Positions 17,185-26,281 of a stretch of DNA of 64,000 bases are shown here, one piece after another (positions within the stretch are counted from its first letter, which is position 1; every line of letters starts with the position of its first letter). The notes below the pieces were generated by a model that was not told the DNA's origin, searched no databases, and saw nothing but the letters and a program-made list of their open reading frames with translations. Made by a program: the position numbers and the translations under genes. Source of the DNA: an uncultured Oxalobacteraceae bacterium (GTDB taxonomy: Bacteria; Pseudomonadota; Gammaproteobacteria; Burkholderiales; Burkholderiaceae); NCBI GenBank assembly GCA_946480015.1, contig CAMLIL010000013.1:1-64000 (forward strand), in the 5' to 3' direction.

Positions 17185-17534
17185 GCGCCGTTGGTCTGAC
17201 CGAATCCTGCAGGAACGAGAGGCCCCGGTCCTTGCGTCGAAGGCATATTTTTATGCCAGCAATGGCTTGCGCCCCGCATCGATGCAGGAAATGTTGCATC
17301 GCATAATTCAAACATTGTGAAATTTAGCAAAATGCTACGATTCCATCCAATGGCTTTCCCTAGAACTGTATCCGACACGCGAAATAGCAAACTTTCCTAT
17401 GAACAGGCCTTCCTTGACCCAGCCCGACCATCGCCCGACCTGGCGCTTGCGTGTACCTGCGGGTGGGCGGATTTTACAATTGGCGCTTTTTGGCATGGGT
17501 GCGCCGGCATCCCGGCCGGCACCGCGGAGGTGCG
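17185..17534. other. 350-bp intergenic region before galK
   Basis: No convincing coding frame, repeat or terminator. The part around 17295-17345 is AT-rich and may hold a promoter, but I could not fix clear -35/-10 boxes. Confidence 0.4.
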
Positions 17535-18623
17535 ATGAGCGGCGCTGAACATTTTTTTCGTGGCCGTCCATTTATCCAGGCTTCGGCCCCCGGCCGGGTC
17601 AACCTGCTGGGCGAACACACCGACTACAACGACGGCTACGTGCTGCCGGTGGCCACCCCGATGCGCACCACGGTGGCGCTGGCGCCAGGCGCCGGCGACG
17701 CCCACCGCTTCATGTCGGCCGACCTGGACGAGCAGGTGACGCTGGCGCGCGGGGCCCAGCCGGTGGCCGGCTTCGGGCGCTACATCTACGGCTGCTTCAA
17801 GGTGCTCGAGCAGCACGGCGTGGCCGTGCCGCCGCTGGACGTGTATGTGCAATCCGATCTGCCGATCGGCGTGGGCCTGTCGTCCAGCGCCGCGCTCGAA
17901 GTGGCCACCTTGCGCGCCGTGCGCCAGATGCTCGGCCTGGACCTGGACGACGTGGCGCTGGCGCGTGCGGCGCAGAAAGCCGAAGTCATGTATGCCGGCG
18001 TTCACTGCGGCATCATGGACCAGATGGCCGCCAGCCTGTGCGACGACGCCCATATGCTGTTTCTCGATACGCGCACCCTGGCCGGCGAAGTCTTGCCGCT
18101 GCCCGCGGGCGCCGAGCTGATCGTGATCGACAGCGGCGTCACCCGCAGGCTCGCCGCCAGCAAGTACAACGAGCGCCGCTCCGAGTGCGGCACCGCCTCC
18201 CGCGCGCTCGGCGTGGCGGCACTGCGCGAGGTGACCGACCTGGCCCGGATCGACAGGGTCGATCCGCCATTTCGTTTCCGCGCGCGCCACGTGGTCAGCG
18301 AAAACCAGCGCGTGCTGGCCGCCGCCGCCGGCGTATCGGCCGAGACCCTCGGCGAACTGATGAACGCATCGCATGCCAGCCTGCGCGACGACTATGAAGT
18401 GTCGACCGCCGAGCTCGACGAACTGACCGACCTGCTGCGCCGCCAACCCGGCGTGTACGGCGCGCGCCTGACCGGCGCCGGCTTCGGCGGCGCCTGCGTG
18501 GCGCTGTGCCGCAGCGGCGAGGGCGGCGCCATCGGTCAGGCCGTCACCACAGCTTACAACTTGCGCGGGCGCCACGGCCGTCTGCTGATACCCGCGCCCA
18601 ACCAGCCAGGAGGAGCGATTTAA
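17535..18623 (+). CDS. galK: Galactokinase
   Basis: Phosphorylates galactose to galactose-1-phosphate, the first Leloir step. A 362-aa GHMP kinase with the galactokinase signature GRVNLLGEHTDYNDGYVLP near the N-terminus, the ATP-binding motif LPIGVGLSSSAALE, HCGIMDQM with the catalytic Asp, and the C-terminal motif GARLTGAGFGGACVAL. ATG 17535 has GGAGG 5 nt upstream; the frame is open further upstream but lacks a better start. It overlaps the GH2 gene by 1 nt (TAATG), so the two are co-translated. No galT, galE or regulator is in the window. Confidence 0.93.
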   Translation: MSGAEHFFRGRPFIQASAPGRVNLLGEHTDYNDGYVLPVATPMRTTVALAPGAGDAHRFMSADLDEQVTLARGAQPVAGFGRYIYGCFKVLEQHGVAVPPLDVYVQSDLPIGVGLSSSAALEVATLRAVRQMLGLDLDDVALARAAQKAEVMYAGVHCGIMDQMAASLCDDAHMLFLDTRTLAGEVLPLPAGAELIVIDSGVTRRLAASKYNERRSECGTASRALGVAALREVTDLARIDRVDPPFRFRARHVVSENQRVLAAAAGVSAETLGELMNASHASLRDDYEVSTAELDELTDLLRRQPGVYGARLTGAGFGGACVALCRSGEGGAIGQAVTTAYNLRGRHGRLLIPAPNQPGGAI

Positions 18624-20389
18624 TGAATGACTTCGAATATCCGCGGCCTCAGCTAGAACGCGACAATTGGACCTCGCTCAACGGCCAATGGGATTTTGCC
18701 TTTGACGACGGCTTGCATCACAAGCACCCGACCGATCCGATCGAATGGACCCATCAGATCACCGTGCCGTTCGCGCCCGAAGCGCCGGCCAGCGGCATCG
18801 GCGACGAGGGTTTCCACCCGGCGGTGTGGTACCGCCGCCAGTTCGATGCGCCCGCCGGAGACGGCTGCGTGATCCTGCATTTCGGCGCCGTCGACTACCA
18901 GGCGAAGGTGTGGGTCAACGACCAGCTGGTGGCCCAGCACGAGGGCGGCCACACGCCGTTCTCGTGCGACATCAGCGGCGCGCTGCGCTCGCACGGCCCG
19001 CAAGTGGTGGTGGTGCACGTGGTCGACGATCCGCTCGACCTGGCCAAGCCGCGCGGCAAACAGGACTGGCTGCTGGAACCGCACTCGATCTGGTATCCGC
19101 GCACCACCGGCATCTGGCAGACGGTATGGCTGGAACGCGTCTCGGCCACCCGCATCGAGCGGCTGCGCTGGACCCCGATTTTCGACGGTTACGAAATCGG
19201 CTGCGAGATTTTCGCGGTCGGCGAGATCACCGAGGACCTGTTCGTCGAAGTCAAGCTGTGGCATGGCGAAAACCTGCTGTCGGACGATTATTACAAGCTG
19301 GTGGGCCACGAAGCGAACCGCAAGATTGCCCTGTCCGATCCGGGCATCGACGATTCGCGCAACGAACTGCTGTGGAGCCCGGAACGGCCGACCCTGCTGC
19401 GCGCCGAGCTGACCCTGCGCCACAACGGCCAGGTGCTCGACCGCATCAAGTCGTACACGGCGCTGCGTTCGGTGGCCATCACGCGCGACCGCTTCATGCT
19501 CAATGGACGCCCGTATCCGCTGCGGCTGGTGCTCGACCAGGGCTACTGGCCCGACACGCTCATGACCGCGCCCAACGACGCGGCGCTCCGGCGCGACGTC
19601 GAACTGGCCAAGGCCATGGGCTTTAACGGCGTGCGCAAGCACCAGAAGATCGAAGATCCGCGCTACCTGTACTGGGCCGACCGGCTGGGCTTGCTGGTGT
19701 GGGAAGAAATGCCCTCGGCTTACCGCTTCAGCCCGAAAGCCATCACGCGCATGGTGCGCGAGTGGACCGAGGCGGTCGAACGCGATTACAGCCACCCCTG
19801 CATCATCGTGTGGGTACCGTTCAACGAATCCTGGGGCGTGCCCAACCTGACCTCGACCCAGGCCCACCGCAATGCCGTCGAAGCGCTGTACCACCTGACC
19901 CGCACGCTGGACAACACCCGTCCGGTGATCGGCAACGATGGCTGGGAGGCCTCAGCCACCGACATCCTCGGCATCCACGATTACGATTTCGATCCGGAAA
20001 AGCTGCGCGCGCGCTATGAAACCACCGAGCCGCAGCGCACCCTGTTCGACCAGCGCCGGCCGGCCGGACGCATCCTGACCCTGGACGGCTTCCCGCACCG
20101 CGGCCAGCCGATCGTGCTGACCGAATTCGGCGGCATCGCCTACGACAAGGGCAAGCAGCCCGAGCACACCTGGGGCTATTCGCGCGCCGACACCGACGCC
20201 ACCTTCCTGGATCACTACCGGCGCCTGCTCAAGGTGGTCAACGAAACCACCCTGTTCAGCGGCTTTTGCTACACCCAGTTCGCCGACACCTTCCAGGAGG
20301 CCAATGGCCTGCTGTGCGCCGACCGCACGCCGAAGATTCCGCTTGAACAGATCAGCGCGGCAACGCGCAATGCGAAACCGGAGGCATGA
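18623..20389 (+). CDS. Glycoside hydrolase family 2 protein (beta-galactosidase/beta-glucuronidase type)
   Basis: A 588-aa cytoplasmic-looking hydrolase without a signal peptide. The N-terminal jelly-roll sugar-binding domain starts at [15 protein letters not shown], followed by an immunoglobulin-like domain and a TIM barrel. The acid/base is Glu402 in VPFNESWG and the nucleophile Glu501 in VLTEFGG. It is shorter than LacZ and nearer to beta-glucuronidase or small GH2 enzymes. Linkage to galactokinase suggests it frees galactose from a beta-galactoside, but the substrate is inferred. AGGAGG lies 9 nt before the ATG. Confidence 0.85.
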   Translation: MNDFEYPRPQLERDNWTSLNGQWDFAFDDGLHHKHPTDPIEWTHQITVPFAPEAPASGIGDEGFHPAVWYRRQFDAPAGDGCVILHFGAVDYQAKVWVNDQLVAQHEGGHTPFSCDISGALRSHGPQVVVVHVVDDPLDLAKPRGKQDWLLEPHSIWYPRTTGIWQTVWLERVSATRIERLRWTPIFDGYEIGCEIFAVGEITEDLFVEVKLWHGENLLSDDYYKLVGHEANRKIALSDPGIDDSRNELLWSPERPTLLRAELTLRHNGQVLDRIKSYTALRSVAITRDRFMLNGRPYPLRLVLDQGYWPDTLMTAPNDAALRRDVELAKAMGFNGVRKHQKIEDPRYLYWADRLGLLVWEEMPSAYRFSPKAITRMVREWTEAVERDYSHPCIIVWVPFNESWGVPNLTSTQAHRNAVEALYHLTRTLDNTRPVIGNDGWEASATDILGIHDYDFDPEKLRARYETTEPQRTLFDQRRPAGRILTLDGFPHRGQPIVLTEFGGIAYDKGKQPEHTWGYSRADTDATFLDHYRRLLKVVNETTLFSGFCYTQFADTFQEANGLLCADRTPKIPLEQISAATRNAKPEA

Positions 20390-20391
20390 CG

Positions 20392-20463
20392 ATGGCCGGC
20401 AAGAACCCCGTACGACGCGGACCGCGCTCCAACGAGCTGGCCCGCATCCTTGCTCCGCCCTAG
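20392..20463 (+). CDS. Possible 23-aa micro-ORF after the GH2 gene
   Basis: An ATG 2 nt after the GH2 stop, with GGAGG 7 nt upstream, opens a 23-codon basic frame (MAGKNPVRRGPRSNELARIL...) ending in TAG. The ribosome site is as good as those of real genes nearby. It may be a small protein or the stub of a lost downstream gene. No homologue is known to me. Confidence 0.3.
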   Translation: MAGKNPVRRGPRSNELARILAPP

Positions 20464-20550
20464 TTGGCTTGGAGGGAGGGTAGAGACACAAGAAAAAGTA
20501 TAAACCGTTGACTCATGAATCAGCCCCTTAAAGGGCGGAAAGGACTTCCT

Positions 20551-23196
20551 ATGTCTACCATTATCGTGTTCTGCCACCTGCGCTGGGATTTTGTCTTCCA
20601 GCGGCCGCAGCATCTGATGACACGACTGGCCAAGCACCACAAGATCATCTTCATCGAAGAACCGGTGTTCGACGAGGGCGCAAGCCATCTGAAGAGCTAC
20701 CAGGCCGCACCCAACGTCACTGTGGTGCAGCCGCACACGCCGGTGCAGGCGGTCGGTTTCCATGACGACCAGATTCCGCTGCTGCAACCGCTGCTGGCCG
20801 AACTGGCACCGCCAGGCGATAACCCGATCGTCTGGTTCTATACCCCGATGGCGCTGCCGCTGCTGCAGGCGCTGCATCCCAGCCTGGTGGTGTACGACTG
20901 CATGGATGAACTATCGGCCTTCAAGAATGCCCCCAAACAGTTGCTGCAGCGAGAAACGGCCCTGCTGTCGATTGCCGACGTGGTCTTCACCGGCGGCCCC
21001 AGCCTGTACGAAGCGAAGAAGACCCGGCATGCCAACGCCCACTGCTTTTCCAGCAGCGTCGACGTGGCCCACTTCGGCCAGGCGCTGGACCGCAGCACCG
21101 AGCATGCCGGCCTCGCGCACATCCCCAGGCCGCGCCTGGGCTTCTACGGCGTCATCGACGAGCGCTTCGACGCCGGGCTGATCGGCGCGCTGGCCGATGC
21201 CCATCCGGAATGGCAACTGGTCATGGTCGGTCCGGTCGTCAAGATCGATCCGGCCAGCCTGCCGCAGCGTCCGAATATCCACTACCTCGGCCAGAAATCC
21301 TACGACGACCTGCCCAAATTCCTGGCCGGCTGGGATGTCTGCCTGCTGCCGTTCGCCATGAACGAGTCGACCCGGTTCATCAGCCCGACCAAGGTGCTGG
21401 AATATATGGCGGCCGAATTGCCGGTGGTGTCGACGCCGATCGCCGACGTGGTCAAGCCCTATGGCGCGATCGTGGCGATCGCCGCCGCCGCCCCGGAATT
21501 CATCCGCGCCTGCGAAGAGGCGCTGGCACTGAGCCCCGAACGGCGCGCCGCCATGATCGATCAGATGCGCGACGTGGTCAAAACCACCTCGTGGGACCGC
21601 ACCGCCGAGCAGATGGTGGCGCTGATGCGCAGCGCGGCCACCAATTCGCGCGGCCTGCGCCCGGCTGCCGGCGCGCTCGACAGCGGCGACGCCGCCAGGG
21701 TCAATGCCTTGCGCGGCCAGGCCAGTCCGCAAAGCTACAAGTGCGTGATCATCGGCGGCGGTCCCACCGGCCTGTCGGCGGCCTACCACTTCGGCAAGGA
21801 TTGCCTGCTGCTCGACCGCAATCCCACTCCGGGCGGCTGGTGCCGTTCGGTCGAAGACAAGGGCTTCACCTTCGACTATGCCGGCCACATCATGTTTTCC
21901 AATGACCCGTACGTGCTCAAGCTGTACGACAAGCTGCTGGGCGAGAACCTGCACTGGCAAAACCGCGAAGCCTGGGTCTACAGCAAGGACGTCTTCACCC
22001 GCTATCCCTTCCAGGGAGCGCTGTACGGCTTGCCGCCGAAAGTCATCACCGAGTGCATCATGGGCGCGATCGAAGCGCGCTACGGCCTGGAAACCGGGGT
22101 GCCGGAGGTGGAGCAGGCGCCGGCCTGCGGCAACGTCAAGCCGGTGGAAGACTGCTGCGCCGACGGTACGGCCGATGTCGCCAACGGCGATACCAAGGGC
22201 AGCGGCAAATCGGTCCAGTCCGACAAGCCGCAAAACTTCGAGGAATTCATTTACAAGGTTTGGGGCAAGGGCATCGCCAAGCATTTCGCCATCCCCTATA
22301 ACAAGAAGATCTGGACCGTTCCGCTGACCGAGATGGAAACCTCCTGGCTGGGCGGACGGGTGCCGCTGCCCGATCTGGAGGAAATCATCGAAGGCGCGCT
22401 GGAGCCGTCCGGCAAACCGATGGGGCCGAACGCACGCTTTGGCTATCCGCTGCGCGGCGGTTTCCAGGCGCTGGTGTCGGGCTTCCTGCCGCACATCACG
22501 GGCAAGGTGGAAAACAATGCGGAAGTGGTCCAGGTGGTGCCGAGCCAGAAAACCGTGGCCCTGGCCGATGGCCGCCGCTTCGGCTACGATAGCCTGATCA
22601 GCACCATGCCGCTGCCGGAACTGATCCGCGTGATCGGCGCGGAAGCCCCGGAACCGGTGCGCATGGCCGCCAAGGGCTTGAACCACATCTCGATCCGCTG
22701 CATCAATATCGGCGTCAAGCGCGAAAACCTCACCGACAAGCACTGGATCTACTACCCCGAAGACACCATCTTCCACCGCATTTTTGTGCAGGGCAATGCC
22801 AGCCCGCATTGCAATGCGCCCGGGGGCTTCGGGCTGACCTGCGAAATCTCCTACTCGCCATGGAAGCCCTTGCCGGTCGATGGCGATGAACTGATCCAGC
22901 GCGCGATCGCCGACTGCATCAAGGTCGGGATCTTTAATGCGGACGACGAAATCATGGTCGCCAACCAGGTCGACATGCCGTATGCCTACGTGGTGTACGA
23001 CCACCAGCGCGCGCAGAACGTGGCCACCTGCAAGCAATGGCTGGCACAGCACAATATCGTGCTGGCGGGGCGCTATTCGGAATGGGAGTACTACAACTCC
23101 GATCACGCCTTCATCGCCGGCAAGAAGGCGGCCGAATTCGTGCTCGAGGCCCAGTCCAAGGTTCTGGACGCGGGAGAAAAGGCCGCCAAGGTGTAG
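20551..23196 (+). CDS. Fused glycosyltransferase / UDP-galactopyranose-mutase-like flavoprotein
   Basis: 881 aa with two catalytic halves. Residues ~1-375 form a GT4-like glycosyltransferase (YDCMDELSAF, LGFYGVIDERFD, and the donor-site region FISPTKVLEYMAAELPVV). Residues ~396-870 form an FAD enzyme beginning VIIGGGPTGLSAAY with TPGGWCRS and GHIMFSND. Segments such as GKGIAKHFAIPYNKKIW, METSWLGGRVPLPD and a conserved Arg in FHRIFVQGNASPH align with eukaryotic-type UDP-galactopyranose mutases. Residues ~515-560 are a Cys/Gly-rich insertion. ATG 20551 follows GGAAAGGA. Downstream of galK and GH2, it could turn UDP-Galp to UDP-Galf and transfer it; this is inference, and an oxidoreductase role remains possible. 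A terminator follows. Confidence 0.75.
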   Translation: MSTIIVFCHLRWDFVFQRPQHLMTRLAKHHKIIFIEEPVFDEGASHLKSYQAAPNVTVVQPHTPVQAVGFHDDQIPLLQPLLAELAPPGDNPIVWFYTPMALPLLQALHPSLVVYDCMDELSAFKNAPKQLLQRETALLSIADVVFTGGPSLYEAKKTRHANAHCFSSSVDVAHFGQALDRSTEHAGLAHIPRPRLGFYGVIDERFDAGLIGALADAHPEWQLVMVGPVVKIDPASLPQRPNIHYLGQKSYDDLPKFLAGWDVCLLPFAMNESTRFISPTKVLEYMAAELPVVSTPIADVVKPYGAIVAIAAAAPEFIRACEEALALSPERRAAMIDQMRDVVKTTSWDRTAEQMVALMRSAATNSRGLRPAAGALDSGDAARVNALRGQASPQSYKCVIIGGGPTGLSAAYHFGKDCLLLDRNPTPGGWCRSVEDKGFTFDYAGHIMFSNDPYVLKLYDKLLGENLHWQNREAWVYSKDVFTRYPFQGALYGLPPKVITECIMGAIEARYGLETGVPEVEQAPACGNVKPVEDCCADGTADVANGDTKGSGKSVQSDKPQNFEEFIYKVWGKGIAKHFAIPYNKKIWTVPLTEMETSWLGGRVPLPDLEEIIEGALEPSGKPMGPNARFGYPLRGGFQALVSGFLPHITGKVENNAEVVQVVPSQKTVALADGRRFGYDSLISTMPLPELIRVIGAEAPEPVRMAAKGLNHISIRCINIGVKRENLTDKHWIYYPEDTIFHRIFVQGNASPHCNAPGGFGLTCEISYSPWKPLPVDGDELIQRAIADCIKVGIFNADDEIMVANQVDMPYAYVVYDHQRAQNVATCKQWLAQHNIVLAGRYSEWEYYNSDHAFIAGKKAAEFVLEAQSKVLDAGEKAAKV

Positions 23197-23231
23197 GCAA
23201 GGGGCGCATCTGCCTGGCTGGACGCACCGAT

Positions 23232-23255
23232 AGCCCGCCTTGCGCGGGCTTTTTT
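23232..23255 (+). terminator. Rho-independent terminator after the GT-mutase fusion
   Basis: AGCCCGC and GCGGGCT form a perfect 7-bp stem around a CTTGC loop, followed by six Ts. It lies 35 nt past the stop codon. Confidence 0.9.
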
Positions 23256-23392
23256 GTCGTCTGCGCGCGCGCTATTCGACGACGGTCCGACCACCTGCAT
23301 GATGCAGCGCAAAGTGCTACACTCGATTGGTTAACGCATAGGCAAGGTTTGCGGCCGAATGCAAGCACAACACCAACCAGGACACGCTCACC

Positions 23393-24097
23393 ATGACCGA
23401 CTTATCCGCTTTCCCGATCACAAAAAAATGGCCGGCCACCCAGCCTGAGCGGCTGCAGCTGTACTCGCTGCCCACGCCCAACGGCGTGAAGGTCTCCATC
23501 ATGCTGGAGGAAATCGGGCTGCCGTACGAACCGCATCTGGTCAGCTTCGACACGAACGACCAGCTCACGCCGGAATTCATCTCGCTCAATCCCAACAACA
23601 AGATCCCGGCGATCATCGACCCGAACGGTCCGGGCGGCAAGCCGCTGAAGCTGTTCGAGTCCGGCGCCATTTTGCTGTATCTGGCCGAAAAAACCGGCAA
23701 GCTGCTGCCGCAAGATCCGGCGCGCCGCCATGAAACCATCCAGTGGCTGATGTTCCAGATGGGCGGCATCGGGCCGATGTTCGGCCAGGTGGGCTTTTTC
23801 GTGAAGTTCGCCGGCAAGGACTACGAGGACAAGCGCCCGCGCGACCGTTACGTGGGCGAAAGCAGGCGCCTGCTGGCCGTACTCGACCGGCACCTGGACG
23901 GCAAAGCCTGGATGATGGGCGACGAGTACACCATCGCCGACATCGCCATTTTCCCGTGGGTACGCAATCTGGTGGAATCTTATATGGCGGGCGATCTGGT
24001 CGGCATCGCCGATTTCGCCAACGTCAACCGGGTCGTCGCCGCTTTCGTGGCACGCCCGGCCGTCAAGGCGGGGCTGGCGATTCCCGCGCGCTCGTAA
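23393..24097 (+). CDS. Glutathione S-transferase (YfcG-like)
   Basis: A 234-aa cytosolic thioredoxin-fold GST. LYSLPTPNGVKVSIMLEE matches the YfcG/nu-class N-terminus, where a Thr/Asn pair replaces the catalytic Tyr; NNKIPAI and LFESGAILLYLAEKTGKL are the cis-Pro and glutathione Glu-Ser motifs. The helical C-terminal domain has YTIADIAIFPWV. YfcG-type enzymes act as disulfide reductases towards glutathione-linked substrates. AGGA lies upstream of ATG 23393. The next gene starts 16 nt downstream, probably one operon. Confidence 0.9.
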   Translation: MTDLSAFPITKKWPATQPERLQLYSLPTPNGVKVSIMLEEIGLPYEPHLVSFDTNDQLTPEFISLNPNNKIPAIIDPNGPGGKPLKLFESGAILLYLAEKTGKLLPQDPARRHETIQWLMFQMGGIGPMFGQVGFFVKFAGKDYEDKRPRDRYVGESRRLLAVLDRHLDGKAWMMGDEYTIADIAIFPWVRNLVESYMAGDLVGIADFANVNRVVAAFVARPAVKAGLAIPARS

Positions 24098-24113
24098 CAA
24101 GGAAGAGATAGAA

Positions 24114-24371
24114 ATGGCAACAGTATTTGCAGCACCGGTGTTCGACGCCACCGTCATCTACGAGGGCGAGGAACTGTTCAAGGGCAAGGGTGCGGCCGGC
24201 GTGTGGGCCGACAAGCTGGCAGCCGAAATCGGCGGCGAGGTGCGGGTCGACAAGGTCGGCACCGGCTGGGCCTTGTTCGGCGCTGTCGATGGCACGCCCT
24301 GCGTCTGGGGCATCCACGGGCAGCGCCTCAAGCGCATCGACAAGCTGCCCGGCGCGCCGCTCACGCCGTAA
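24114..24371 (+). CDS. Small conserved hypothetical protein
   Basis: 85 aa, not recognised. A compact alpha/beta composition with no signal or membrane segment (IYEGEELFKGKGAAGVWA, EVRVDKVGTGWALFG). AAGGAAGAG precedes the ATG. It follows the GST gene by 16 nt and its 3' end overlaps the convergent tssK by 11 bp, so its expression is probably tied to GST. Confidence 0.6.
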   Translation: MATVFAAPVFDATVIYEGEELFKGKGAAGVWADKLAAEIGGEVRVDKVGTGWALFGAVDGTPCVWGIHGQRLKRIDKLPGAPLTP

Positions 24372-25701
24372 TGGCGACCAGCTCCAGTTTCAAGTCCTGC
24401 ATCCCGGCCGGCGTGTAGATCGAGATCGATTGCGCCTGCAGCATGCGCTCGTACATCGGGCCTTTCGCTTCGATGGTGAAATAGCACGTGTCGGGCCGCA
24501 CCGGCACCGCCGCCGGCACCTGCGGCGCGTGTTGCAGCCGCACGCCCGGCATGGCCGACAGCACGAACTTGTCCACGTCGTCCGGCGCGCCGACCTTGAA
24601 GCGCAGCGGCACCACCTCGACCAGTTCGACGGCCGGCATGGCGGCCGATACCGCCAGGTAAAAAGCGGTCTTGTCGTCGATCTTGCCCGAGTCCAGCTTG
24701 CCGTGATGGTAGGACGGCTTGATTTCATTGAGCGCGATGGCGAAGTATTTGGCCGAGATCACGGTATCGAGCAGGTCGCGCACGATCTGGTGCAGCTGGG
24801 CGAACGCCGGGCCCGGATCGTCGTGGCTGTAGGCGGGCAGGTCGGACAGGCTCCAGGATTTCGAGAACGTCATCAGGGCACCGGCGATGCCGAGCAGTTG
24901 CGCGAACAGGCGTTCCGGGTGCAGGGCGGGGTGGTGAAAGTAGTGGCTCAGGCTGGCGTAAGCGCTGCTGGCGGTGTGCAGCAGCCAGAACGAGGACATG
25001 TCGCCGGAGCGAAATTCGATCACGTTGCGGCTGGGCTCATGATGATGACCGTACAGGGCACCCACCTTGGCCTGCAGCGCGTCTACCAGGCGGCGCAGCT
25101 GCAGCAGCAGCGCCGGCGCGGCCTGCAGCGACAGGCTGGGCGCCACGAAGGACGGGTCGAGTTCGTAGCCGCCGGTGCCGCCGCGGCGCAGCCGCAGCAG
25201 CGCGAAGCTGGCATACGAATCGCGCGGATCGAATTCCGACACCAGCCGCACGTCCTTGGTCAGGTAGGCCAGCTCGGCGCGCGCCGCGCCGGTGTACAGA
25301 TCGGGCGTGTCGCGGTTGTCCTGGGCAAAGCGGGCCACGTTGCCGGTTTGGCCAGGCGGACTGAAATTGGCGCCGAAGGGCTTGAAGGCGGGCAGGGCGG
25401 CATAGAAGGTCACGCTTTGCTGGCCGGGCGGCAATTGATTGAGGTCGATCGGTGGCGGCAGCACATCCTCGGCGGGCGCCCGCACCGTCTCGCCATCCGG
25501 AAAACGCAGCCCCAGTTCCAGCAGCCGCAAGCTGCCGCTGGCGAGGGCATCGCGGTCGACCTCCAGCTTTAATACGCCCCACGCGTATGGATTTGCCGCA
25601 AGAATCGCATCGTTGAGGCGTTGTTCGTGGTAGCGGTCCTGCTGCTGGAAATGCTGGGGGCGCAGAAACAGTCCCTCTCCCCACAAAACTTTGCTGCCCA
25701 T
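24361..25701 (-). CDS. tssK: Type VI secretion baseplate protein TssK
   Basis: 446 aa. The N-terminus VLWGEGLFLRPQHFQQQDRY is the hallmark of TssK, the trimeric adaptor joining the T6SS baseplate to the TssL/TssM membrane complex. The rest follows the family: N-terminal shell domain, helical middle and C-terminal head (KPFLYxx-type segment replaced by IYTPAGMQDLKLEL). Length is normal. ATG 25701 is preceded by AAAGGATG. It is transcribed divergently from tssB; the 148 bp between them must hold both promoters. Confidence 0.95.
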   Translation of the reverse strand: MGSKVLWGEGLFLRPQHFQQQDRYHEQRLNDAILAANPYAWGVLKLEVDRDALASGSLRLLELGLRFPDGETVRAPAEDVLPPPIDLNQLPPGQQSVTFYAALPAFKPFGANFSPPGQTGNVARFAQDNRDTPDLYTGAARAELAYLTKDVRLVSEFDPRDSYASFALLRLRRGGTGGYELDPSFVAPSLSLQAAPALLLQLRRLVDALQAKVGALYGHHHEPSRNVIEFRSGDMSSFWLLHTASSAYASLSHYFHHPALHPERLFAQLLGIAGALMTFSKSWSLSDLPAYSHDDPGPAFAQLHQIVRDLLDTVISAKYFAIALNEIKPSYHHGKLDSGKIDDKTAFYLAVSAAMPAVELVEVVPLRFKVGAPDDVDKFVLSAMPGVRLQHAPQVPAAVPVRPDTCYFTIEAKGPMYERMLQAQSISIYTPAGMQDLKLELVAITA

Positions 25702-25849
25702 GTCGCATCCTTTCGAGCCTGCCTCACGGAATCAACACTAGCACCGCCAACGCTTTTCCCCAACCGGCCGCTTTCGGCATAGTTGCAACACGTCAAAATT
25801 TCACGTGGCCGGCGACTAGAATGAACCCAATATTCGACAGGGGAAGCCG

Positions 25850-26281
25850 ATGTCCAAGCCCAGCAAATCGTTGCACCGTACGCCCGAGATGAAAGCGCCG
25901 CGCGTGCAGATGACGTACGACGTCGAGGTGGGCGACAGCGTCGAGACGCGCGAACTGCCGTTCGTGGTCGGTGTGCTGGCCGACGTGGCCGGCGACTCCG
26001 CGGCCGACAAGCGGCGCCTGAAGGAGCGCCCCTTTGTCGCCATCGGGATCGACACCTTCGATGATGTGATGAAGTCGGTCGCGCCGCGCGTGCTGCTCGA
26101 GGTGCCCAACCTGATCGAGGGCGGCGACAGCAGCTTCACGGTCGATCTGAGCTTTCGCGCCATGGCCGATTTCCGGCCTGAAGCGGTACTGGCGCAGATC
26201 GAGCCGCTCAGGGCATTGCTTGAGGCGCGCACGCGCCTGGCAGTGCTGCGCGCCAGCGTGCTTGGCGAGCGCATGCCATGA
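25850..26281 (+). CDS. tssB: Type VI secretion contractile sheath small subunit TssB (VipA)
   Basis: 143 aa, forming the contractile sheath with TssC. The N-terminus PRVQMTYDVEVGDSVETREL and the segment RPFVAIGIDTFDDVMKSV are typical of TssB. It ends soon after LLEARTRLAVLR, about 20-30 residues earlier than most TssB proteins, which continue into a C-terminal helix. Its stop overlaps tssC as ATGA. A GGGGAAG ribosome site precedes ATG 25850. Confidence 0.93.
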   Translation: MSKPSKSLHRTPEMKAPRVQMTYDVEVGDSVETRELPFVVGVLADVAGDSAADKRRLKERPFVAIGIDTFDDVMKSVAPRVLLEVPNLIEGGDSSFTVDLSFRAMADFRPEAVLAQIEPLRALLEARTRLAVLRASVLGERMP

